Shown: positions 1 through 5,742 of the stretch, piece after piece
Position numbering within the stretch: the first letter of the stretch is position 1
Layout of the letters: every line of letters starts with the position of its first letter
NCBI GenBank assembly: GCA_025462985.1
Contig: JAOAPP010000095.1
Span: 1 to 7,733 of the forward strand
DNA from: Bryobacterales bacterium
Lineage (GTDB): Bacteria; Acidobacteriota; Terriglobia; Bryobacterales; Bryobacteraceae
Direction of reading: 5' to 3'
Length of the DNA: 7,733 nt
Notes under the pieces: generated by a model
The model's database searches: none
The model's input: only the letters and a program-made list of their open reading frames with translations
What the model was told of the DNA's origin: nothing
Program-made: the position numbers and the translations under genes

Positions 1-1428
1 CGCCCTCGCTCGTTCATCCTCGCCCGGAATCTCGCGATCGTAGTTCAACGAAACAACGCAGGACGCCGCTCGAGCCGTGATCAGAGTCACTGATATCGAA
101 GGCTCAAAGCCGCCCTCCAGCATCGTCTGGGTGACAATCTCCGTAGCGCGTTGAACATGCGTTCCTTCCGCTGGAACCAGCGGCGCATACCAAAGCAGGC
201 CGCACTTGTCTCGATCGGGATTCGGATCAATCGGAGCAGGCGAGCGCTTTCGCCAGTACGCCGAGGGGAGTTGCTGTCCTGTGGGAACGCCACGCATCAA
301 GCCTAGAACCGGTTTTGCCAGCTCGATCGTCCGGCTCAAATTCCAGCCGGTCAACATTTGAAACGGCTTTACGAACTTCCCGGCTATGTCCAGCTTCTTC
401 TCGCTGACGAACAGAAGCTTACCCGGCACGTCCCGCAGCGCTCGCTTCAAGAGCCGCTTACCCTCGGCGACGATCGCCTGAGTGCCATACAGCCCGCCGG
501 AAGCGTTCCAAAAGCCGATGGTGAGTTCTCGCCTGAATTCCGCCATTAATTCCGGACGGAGCGGCGTTTTTCCACTCGTCTTTTCCCAGGGATACTGCTG
601 CAGCCCGCCCAAAACCTTGTAGTCGTTCGCAATGTGAATGGAACTGCGCAGGATCTCCTTCAGTCGCAGGTCCCGGAGTGCCTCGATCAGGGCAGGGAAG
701 GCGTCCGCGCTTTCCAGGCGAAAGAAGAACGCCTCGAATCGCTCCGGCGCTGGCATGAGGTGAATCGTCATGCGCGTCACGATGCCGAAATTTGACTGCG
801 AAAACAGCCCGTCCAGGCTCGGGCCCAGACCCCACCGCCCAACGGGCGCAGTCTTGCACCCCGGAAACTGCGCGAACCCTGTCTCGATGACCTCGCCCGA
901 AGGCAACACAACCTGCAATCCGCAGACATGCGCGAAGTGATCACCGTAGGGCGTGTGACCGAAGCCGCGCTCCATCGCATTGCCGATCAGACTGCAATCC
1001 GGGCTGGAGCCGGTGGCATCCATCCAGAGACGCGATTGACGCTGCTGAAGAAACGCATGCAGCTGACGCTGCGTGACTCCGGGTTCTACCGTCACGTAGC
1101 CTAGCTGCTCGTTGAGGTCTAGGATGCGGTCGAGTCGCCCGAGCTCGAGAAGGGCGCAGCCATCCGCTGGCGGAACCCGCGATCCGTAGCCCCAGTTCTT
1201 GCCACTGCTGATGGGGTAGAGCGGCACGCCATGAGCATTGGCGATCCGCAGACAATCCTGAACCTGCTTGAGATTAGCGGGCCGCAGGATAGCGGGAATT
1301 CTTTGGTGAGTCGAAAAGGTAGCGGTCTCTGCCTGGCCTCGTGAAACTGCATCGAGGATGACGAATTCGCTTCCAAGCGATCGCCTCCACTCGGTCAGCG
1401 CGGCCTCTGTGACTTCTCTTTCAGTCAC
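1..1428 (-). CDS. VAO/PCMH-type FAD-linked oxidoreductase (partial, 3' end outside window)
   Basis: My reading of the minus strand gives 476 uninterrupted codons from a GTG at 1428 to the left edge. The protein has a PCMH-type FAD-binding half (about residues 45-228), with PISSGKNWGYGS at 72-83, VEPGVTQRQL at 115-124, a Gly-rich stretch at 140-164 and SNFGIVTRMTIHLMP at 212-226. A substrate/cap half follows, with CGLLWYAPLVPAEG at 409-422 and LNYDRE near 461-466. These match the 4-cresol dehydrogenase / vanillyl-alcohol oxidase branch, which oxidises phenolic or other alcohol-type substrates with FAD. Family members are usually about 510-560 residues, so roughly 40-80 C-terminal residues lie off the window. 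The GTG is chosen because an in-frame TAG lies 24 bases before it and AGGA stands 4 bases upstream. It follows the GNAT gene after 21 bases, so the two are probably co-transcribed. The His-His pair that I recall in PCMH/VAO just before the [L/F]xYDR-like stretch reads Ser-Cys here (residues 456-457). The substrate is unknown and covalent flavin attachment is uncertain. Confidence 0.88.
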   Translation of the reverse strand, partial: MTEREVTEAALTEWRRSLGSEFVILDAVSRGQAETATFSTHQRIPAILRPANLKQVQDCLRIANAHGVPLYPISSGKNWGYGSRVPPADGCALLELGRLDRILDLNEQLGYVTVEPGVTQRQLHAFLQQRQSRLWMDATGSSPDCSLIGNAMERGFGHTPYGDHFAHVCGLQVVLPSGEVIETGFAQFPGCKTAPVGRWGLGPSLDGLFSQSNFGIVTRMTIHLMPAPERFEAFFFRLESADAFPALIEALRDLRLKEILRSSIHIANDYKVLGGLQQYPWEKTSGKTPLRPELMAEFRRELTIGFWNASGGLYGTQAIVAEGKRLLKRALRDVPGKLLFVSEKKLDIAGKFVKPFQMLTGWNLSRTIELAKPVLGLMRGVPTGQQLPSAYWRKRSPAPIDPNPDRDKCGLLWYAPLVPAEGTHVQRATEIVTQTMLEGGFEPSISVTLITARAASCVVSLNYDREIPGEDERARA

Positions 1429-1449
1429 GGATTCCTGTGTGGGAGAACT

Positions 1450-2301
1450 CTAGCAGTGCAGCGGAGCCATGCGCAGCATGTTGATCCGTGATCCGAGTTC
1501 CTGCGGAACCCTGCTCCACTCTTCGGCCTGTGCACGCGGCGTGATCGCGACAGTATCGGCCATCTTGGCCTTCAGTTGGCTGATCAGCGGCTGAAACCGT
1601 TGTCCCGGTGTGCGGCAATCGAATCGGAGCAACTCCATTTGGCAGCCGTACTGCGGGTCATCGTAGGCCGGCAGTTCTTGGCCTCCGACTCGCAGCGGCG
1701 AACCGCCAATCCGGCGCAGCATGGAGGAAGATCCATGGCGAGCGGTTGCCGTGCAGGCTCCCAGGCATCCGCCCCAGAGGTGGGCAAGCGCATAAGATCC
1801 CACCAGGATCTCCAGTGCGGCGCGCGTGGACCGCCATTCTTCGGTCAGCGCCCACCCGCCGATCTCTACGTACGCAAAACCCTTTTCTCGGGCCAACGCC
1901 AAATCTATTTCCACTGCTTCCCGAACCTTCGCCCCCCAGACGGCATGGTTTGCCAGAGCCGAATGGCTCACGCGCAGCTTGTGAAAGGGAACTGTGTTGG
2001 GATGGACCAGATATCTCGCGCAACCGATAACATCTCGGTCGCCGTCTACAAGAAGCAAATGCCAGCCCTGTTCGTCGCCCTGCATGTGGAAGCGACCCTG
2101 GTCGTCCATCTCGCAAGGCCGGATCGCCCCGTCTTTCAAATAAACCCGGCCGCGAAGCCTTTGCATGGCTGAAAGGTAATGGCTATGAAGTTGCTCGTTA
2201 ATTCGTGAACGGCCAAATGCATTACCGGAGGACGTCTGTGGAGGAGCAAGGAGCTGAAATCTATAATTCTGTCGCATGAGCAGTTTGCGGTCTTTCTCCA
2301 A
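1450..2301 (-). CDS. LuxI/FeeM-like GNAT-fold N-acyltransferase
   Basis: The 283-residue protein has no signal peptide or membrane segment and is probably cytoplasmic. The layout resembles acyl-homoserine-lactone synthases and N-acyl amino acid synthases: a basic N-terminal helix with LRGRVYLKDG (49-58), a strand plus turn GWHLLLVDGDRDVIGCARYLVHP (79-101, like the LuxI 'vvGxxRL.pT' region), VEIGGWALTEEWR (145-157), and a final GNAT-like stretch CTATARHGSSSMLRRIGG (183-200). These enzymes move an acyl group from acyl-ACP or acyl-CoA to an amine, such as an amino acid or SAM. The canonical LuxI Trp/Glu/Asp/Arg set is not intact, so an AHL product is not implied; an N-acyl amino acid synthase or a plain N-acetyltransferase is equally possible. 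The C-terminal 50 residues have no match I recognise. The start is a TTG at 2301 with an in-frame TAA two codons upstream; ATG at 2277 (residue 9) is an alternative, and neither has a convincing ribosome-binding site. It is the first gene of the leftward pair with the FAD oxidoreductase. Confidence 0.7.
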   Translation of the reverse strand: MEKDRKLLMRQNYRFQLLAPPQTSSGNAFGRSRINEQLHSHYLSAMQRLRGRVYLKDGAIRPCEMDDQGRFHMQGDEQGWHLLLVDGDRDVIGCARYLVHPNTVPFHKLRVSHSALANHAVWGAKVREAVEIDLALAREKGFAYVEIGGWALTEEWRSTRAALEILVGSYALAHLWGGCLGACTATARHGSSSMLRRIGGSPLRVGGQELPAYDDPQYGCQMELLRFDCRTPGQRFQPLISQLKAKMADTVAITPRAQAEEWSRVPQELGSRINMLRMAPLHC

Positions 2302-2408
2302 AATTTAAGGTCAACTCACTAGCCGCATGCTACGATCGCAATCGAACTGTGCTTTCTGTCCGTTGTGGCAGGCACATGCCCTTGTACCGAGATGAACTAG
2401 TTTTCATC

Positions 2409-2439
2409 ATTGTAGTACCCAATGGGTACAGGAATGCAA
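2409..2439 (-). promoter_or_regulatory. Candidate leftward promoter with long (19-base) spacer
   Basis: Read on the minus strand there is TTGCAT (2434-2439), a 19-base spacer, then TACAAT (2409-2414). The -10 matches the sigma-70 consensus at 5 of 6 bases and the -35 at 4 of 6. The 15-base dyad lies inside the spacer and ends directly against the -10. Transcription would start near 2402, giving a leader of about 100 bases before the GNAT gene. A 19-base spacer filled by a dyad is the known arrangement of MerR-family-controlled promoters, but no such regulator is visible in the window. Any hexamer pair found in 261 bases may be chance. Confidence 0.32.
2415..2429. repeat. Perfect dyad GTACCCA-A-TGGGTAC, putative operator
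   Basis: Seven-base arms (GTACCCA and TGGGTAC) are exact reverse complements around one central A, which is typical of a dimeric regulator's binding site. The symmetry is lost at the next base outward. It sits near the middle of the divergent region, where a bound protein could influence both the acyltransferase/oxidoreductase pair and the desaturase/glycosyltransferase unit. Nothing in the window encodes a recognisable DNA-binding regulator. Confidence 0.55.
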
Positions 2440-2562
2440 GCAAAATTTACGTATTCTAGGAATTTTTCTACCGGTACATATTTTTCGGAAAGGCCATTGA
2501 TCTTTTAATGCTTTACGACCAACAATAAAGAACAAGTGGGATAGAGGTACGAAAATTCTCCA

Positions 2563-3210
2563 ATGTCCGCCAGCAGTAGCAACCCCCTCGACGACTCAGA
2601 CAAACTCGTGCTTCGATGGTCTGAGAGTCCTCATTCGCCGTCGCGCGAAGAGTTCGTCCAGATTCTCGAAGCCCGCATGTCCGAGGCCGTTATCTCAATT
2701 GCACTCCGGGTGGACGAGAAAACCCAAGTATACCTGATCGGAAAGAATTCTACTGAAAGTGGAATTGTCCTGTCGTGCCAGCCGCGCGGTAAGGAATTTA
2801 TTATCACCGTTTTGCTTAACTCTGCAGGCCCTTATCCTCCCACGGGACCGGACATCGATCCCGGTATTCTCCTGGTCGATAGCTTCATATCCGAAGAGGA
2901 GGAGCAGCGGATCCTGGACGAGATCGACGAAGAAATCCAGCGCCAGCAGGTCGGTTCCCTGGCTACGGCCAAAGCGTACCTCAGGGATAGTCGGGTGGAA
3001 AGTACGGCTGCCTTGAACCGGGTGCTGAAGGGTACCGTCCGCTCGTCCACTGCCTTGGTATCGAATAGCGTCGTCCAGGTCTTGGACAAGTTCCGCCAGG
3101 TTGCCGGTACCTGTAGCTTCGCGCGCCCGCTTACGCAAACCCCGCTTTGCAATGCCGGGACCCTCGGCCAGCCCGACAGTCCGCCGGCGGCCACGGCTCC
3201 TCTCCAGTAA
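2563..3210 (+). CDS. Unrecognised acidic protein, first gene of the desaturase/glycosyltransferase unit
   Basis: The 215-residue product is not one I recognise. Residues 1-30 are Ser/Asp-rich. Residues 30-90 look like a small alpha/beta unit (a helix near 27-42, then strand-like stretches ALRVDEKTQVYLIG and EFIITVLLN). Residues 108-128 form a very acidic helix (SEEEEQRILDEIDEEIQRQQ) that could pack as a coiled coil, followed by a Ser/Thr/Val-rich stretch and a Pro/Ala-rich tail (186-215). It has no signal peptide and no membrane helix. Codon choice in the first two thirds looks genuinely coding; the tail is less convincing. An in-frame TAG at 2542 rules out an upstream extension, and AGAGG at 2543-2547 is a weak, rather distant ribosome-binding site. 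It lies 147-165 bases before the desaturase gene on the same strand, so co-transcription is possible. A large antisense frame covers it but reads like a shadow. Confidence 0.55.
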   Translation: MSASSSNPLDDSDKLVLRWSESPHSPSREEFVQILEARMSEAVISIALRVDEKTQVYLIGKNSTESGIVLSCQPRGKEFIITVLLNSAGPYPPTGPDIDPGILLVDSFISEEEEQRILDEIDEEIQRQQVGSLATAKAYLRDSRVESTAALNRVLKGTVRSSTALVSNSVVQVLDKFRQVAGTCSFARPLTQTPLCNAGTLGQPDSPPAATAPLQ

Positions 3211-3244
3211 AATTCCTCTCCAGCCAGAATCTCCCAAGCCGTGG
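3191..3244 (+). repeat. 8-base inverted repeat around the stop of the unknown gene
   Basis: CCACGGCT (3191-3198) and AGCCGTGG (3237-3244) are exact reverse complements separated by 38 bases, and the second arm is followed by TTTAAT. The stem would enclose the TAA at 3208 and a 10-base direct repeat, TCCTCTCCAG (3198-3207 and 3214-3223). It could be a weak terminator or a processing/attenuation hairpin between the first and second genes of the rightward unit. The large loop and lack of a T-run argue against a classic intrinsic terminator. Confidence 0.28.
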
Positions 3245-3375
3245 TTTAATAGAAGTTCATTAACTGGCAACTCCGCAAGTTCGCCTGAGAATCCGTCCCG
3301 CTGCTGCTGCACTCCTCTCAAGGAACGGGAACTTGGCTTTTCTCCGGCTCAAAATGTATGTCCGGAGCTCCCCTG

Positions 3376-4431
3376 ATGAGTGCTACCGCTATCGCTGAAG
3401 AAAATCGCAGTTCCATTAAGGAACAATCTTCGCTCGACGATACGACCGTGAAGGGTCTTGTACGCGACCTCCATCGCTTGAATCAAGGCATCTATTGGAT
3501 CGACCTGATAGGCTCCTGCCTCGTCGGGTGGGCCTCCTTTGCTGCCGCAGTTGCGCTTAGGCCGTTCTCGCCCTGGATGCTCGCCGCTGTGGCCCTTTCA
3601 GTCTGCACGCTCTACCGCGCTCTATGCTTCATGCACGAGATCACGCACCAGAGTGCCCGCTCGCTCCCTCATTTCGAAACGGTCTGGAACTGGTTCGTCG
3701 GCTTTCCGCTCCTGATGCCATCATTCGTGTATGTGGGGGTTCACCAAAGCCATCACCGCATTAGCGTTTACGGCACGGCGCAGGATCCCGAATATCTCCC
3801 GTTTGCTCATTCCCGAAGGATGACCACGGTCTTCGCGCTCGAAAGCTTGTTCATTCCGCTGGCCCTGCTTCTCCGGTTCGTCGTCCTCACGCCGCTCGGT
3901 CTCGTCTTCCCCCGTTTTCAGCAAATGCTGGTGGTCTACGGATCTTCACTTACGATGAATCTGAAATACCGGCGTGAGTACACTCCGGAACTGGTGAAGA
4001 AAGTCCGCCGCGACTCCCTGATCACGTTTGCCATCTGGGGCGCTGTCGCGGCTGCCGCCTTCGCCGGACTGCTTCCCTGGCGCATTTTCCTGGTCTGGTT
4101 CGCAGTCGATTCCCTCATTAGTTTCGTCAACACTCTGCGCACTCTCGGTGCGCACGCCTACGAGAATGAAGGCGAGCAGATGGATCGGACAGGCCAGCTT
4201 CTCGACTCCATCGACACCCCCGGAGCCTTCTACACCGAACTGTGGGCGCCTGTCGGCCTCCGCTATCACGCTCTGCACCACTATTTCCCGGGTATTCCCT
4301 ATCACAATCTGGCCGAAGCATACCGGCGGATCATGTCACACGTGCTCGTGTCGGCCGACTATTCGAAGATGACCAGCCCCAGCCTGCAGCAGTCCCTGCG
4401 CGAGCTGTATCGCAAAGGCGAAGGCAAGTAG
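3376..4431 (+). CDS. Membrane fatty-acid-desaturase-family di-iron enzyme
   Basis: The product (351 residues from this start) carries the three histidine boxes of the membrane desaturase/hydroxylase family, which bind two irons: HEITH (87-91), HQSHH (123-127) and HALHH (298-302, followed by YFPGIPYHN), plus an extra His in GAHAYEN. Hydrophobic segments lie near 44-61, 65-85, 105-120, 155-175, 214-234 and 236-252, fitting an inner-membrane protein with its active site facing the cytoplasm. The family inserts double bonds into acyl chains, or hydroxylates or ketolates lipids including carotenoids, using O2 and an electron donor not found here. ATG 3376 is preferred because GGAG stands 8 bases upstream; the in-frame ATG at 3358 would add six residues but lacks such a site. 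The glycosyltransferase gene follows after 24 bases, so the two are likely co-transcribed. The regiochemistry and substrate cannot be told from sequence. Length and motif spacing look complete. Confidence 0.9.
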   Translation: MSATAIAEENRSSIKEQSSLDDTTVKGLVRDLHRLNQGIYWIDLIGSCLVGWASFAAAVALRPFSPWMLAAVALSVCTLYRALCFMHEITHQSARSLPHFETVWNWFVGFPLLMPSFVYVGVHQSHHRISVYGTAQDPEYLPFAHSRRMTTVFALESLFIPLALLLRFVVLTPLGLVFPRFQQMLVVYGSSLTMNLKYRREYTPELVKKVRRDSLITFAIWGAVAAAAFAGLLPWRIFLVWFAVDSLISFVNTLRTLGAHAYENEGEQMDRTGQLLDSIDTPGAFYTELWAPVGLRYHALHHYFPGIPYHNLAEAYRRIMSHVLVSADYSKMTSPSLQQSLRELYRKGEGK

Positions 4432-4455
4432 TCCTGCTCTTCCGCAACTCCTTGC

Positions 4456-5742
4456 ATGCATTTCGGCATCATTAGTCCGCCGGTTTCCGGCCATTTACAC
4501 CCCTTTGGCGCACTCGGAAGGGAGTTGATTGCGCGCGGGCATCGCATCACGCTCGTTCACATGCCAGATCTGGCGTCCCGGGCCGAAGCCGAAGGCTTGG
4601 CGTTCGCCCCGGTCGGGGAAACCAGCCACCCGCTTGGAACCCTTCCGAAGTCGCTCGCCCGGCTAGGCCAGTTGGATGGTCTCGCCGCCCTGCGCTTCAC
4701 CATTGGCGAGGTCCGCGACACCACGGAGATGATGCTCCGGGACGGTTCTGCCGCCCTTCGCGCCATCCGTGCGGATGCGCTCGTAGTCGATCAAAGCGAG
4801 CCCGCTGGCGGAACTCTCGCCGAACGCCTCGGGATCCCGTTCGTGACGATCTGCAACGCCTTGGCGCTCAATCGGGAGGACGACGTTCCGCCGCCGTTCA
4901 CCTCCTGGAGCTTCAAACATTCCTCTCTGGCCCGGCTCAAAAATCGCCTCGGGTACAGCCTCTCCGACTGGACACTGCGCCGCGTTCGCGCCGTTGTAGC
5001 AGCTTACCGGAAGCAATGGAGCCTGCCGCCGCATATTTCCGTGGAGGAGTCCTTCTCGACGCTCGCGCAGCTGAGCCAGCAGCCGCCCGCCTTCGATTTC
5101 CCTCGAAAGCGGCTCCCCGAAACATTCCATTACGTCGGGCCTCTTCGCGGTTCCGCTTTGCGCCCGGTCCCGTTCCCCTGGGACAAGCTCGACGGGCGTC
5201 CCCTCGTCTATGCCTCGCTGGGAACGCTGCAAAACGGAAAGGAGCGGATCTTTCGAGCCTTCGCCGAGGCCTGTCAGCCACTTGCGTGCCAGATTGTAAT
5301 CACTCACGGAGGCGGTCTGGACGCGCAGGCTGTCGCTTCCTTGCCGGGCAATCCGCTGGTGGTCAGCTATGCACCCCAACTCGAGGTGCTGGCGCGTGCC
5401 AGTCTTACTCTGACTCACGCAGGTCTCAACACGGTGCTCGATTCGCTTTCCCACGGCGTGCCCCTGGTGGCAGTGCCCATTACCTATGAGCAGCCCGCGA
5501 TCGCCAAGCGCATTTCGTGGACCGGCTCAGGCCGCATTGTGCCCTTTCGCGGGCTGAATGTCCCGGCACTCCGTAGCGCCATCGCAGAAGTGCTCGGGAA
5601 TCCCTCTTATACGGTCAAAGCACAAACCGTGGCGCGATCCATTCAGGATTCCGGCGGGGTGAAGCGAGCCGCCGACGTCATCGAATCGGCCCTCGGGTGC
5701 GGCTCCGGAACCTGTTCGATCCGGCCCAGCAGCAGCACATAG
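4456..5742 (+). CDS. GT1 glycosyltransferase, MGT / zeaxanthin-glucosyltransferase (CrtX-like) type
   Basis: The 428-residue protein has a GT-B fold pattern. The N-terminal acceptor domain opens with MHFGIISPPVSGHLHPFGAL (1-20), where His13 is in the usual place of the catalytic base, with a candidate partner Asp112 in VVDQ. The C-terminal donor domain has VYASLGTLQNG (251-261), THAGLNTVLDSLSHGVPLVAVP (320-341) and TYEQP (343-347), the region that holds the UDP-sugar. The THAGLNTVLD...YEQP stretch is especially like CrtX, which glucosylates hydroxylated carotenoids, but macrolide- and sterol-type acceptors occur in the same family. It has no signal peptide and would act at the cytoplasmic membrane face. 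It begins 24 bases after the desaturase stop with no clear ribosome-binding site, suggesting translation coupled to that gene. Family similarity ends near residue 412; the last 15 or so residues (GCGSGTCSIRPSSST) are encoded where the gene overlaps the opposing transporter gene. I give no symbol because the substrate is unproven. Confidence 0.9.
   Translation: MHFGIISPPVSGHLHPFGALGRELIARGHRITLVHMPDLASRAEAEGLAFAPVGETSHPLGTLPKSLARLGQLDGLAALRFTIGEVRDTTEMMLRDGSAALRAIRADALVVDQSEPAGGTLAERLGIPFVTICNALALNREDDVPPPFTSWSFKHSSLARLKNRLGYSLSDWTLRRVRAVVAAYRKQWSLPPHISVEESFSTLAQLSQQPPAFDFPRKRLPETFHYVGPLRGSALRPVPFPWDKLDGRPLVYASLGTLQNGKERIFRAFAEACQPLACQIVITHGGGLDAQAVASLPGNPLVVSYAPQLEVLARASLTLTHAGLNTVLDSLSHGVPLVAVPITYEQPAIAKRISWTGSGRIVPFRGLNVPALRSAIAEVLGNPSYTVKAQTVARSIQDSGGVKRAADVIESALGCGSGTCSIRPSSST

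Larger units (their letters stand above)
2302..2562. promoter_or_regulatory. Divergent intergenic control region
   Basis: These 261 bases separate the divergent GNAT gene (leftward) and the unknown 215-residue gene (rightward). The stretch is richer in A/T than the flanking genes, with T-runs near 2461-2487. It holds the dyad at 2415-2429, an AACTAGTT palindrome with loosely matching GATG/CATC flanks (2391-2408) and a TACCGGTA palindrome at 2469-2476. Both transcription units must start in it unless they are fed from outside. I see no convincing sigma-70 promoter for the rightward unit; TTGATC at 2497 lacks a good -10 partner. Confidence 0.65.

Noticed and set aside
458..1376. Several short overlapping minus-strand frames, which suggested a broken gene
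   Set aside because: The correct frame is fully open from the GTG at 1428 to the left edge; the short ones are other-frame shadows, so the oxidoreductase is intact within the window.
1576..2172. 198-codon plus-strand frame
   Set aside because: It is antisense to the GNAT gene, has no recognisable motif and has a composition typical of a GC-rich shadow frame.
2695..3321. 208-codon minus-strand frame opposite the unknown gene
   Set aside because: It reads like a shadow of the plus-strand gene, with irregular composition and no recognisable domain; the plus frame has better coding character.
3101..3376. 91-codon plus-strand frame between the unknown gene and the desaturase
   Set aside because: It is Pro/Ser/Arg-rich, has no motif and no good ribosome-binding site; kept only as a hint of a possible frameshift.
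4663..5454. 263-codon minus-strand frame
   Set aside because: It lies opposite the well-supported glycosyltransferase and shows no domain of its own.
5016..5489. 157-codon plus-strand frame within the glycosyltransferase
   Set aside because: It is an Arg/Ala-rich +1 shadow of the glycosyltransferase gene.
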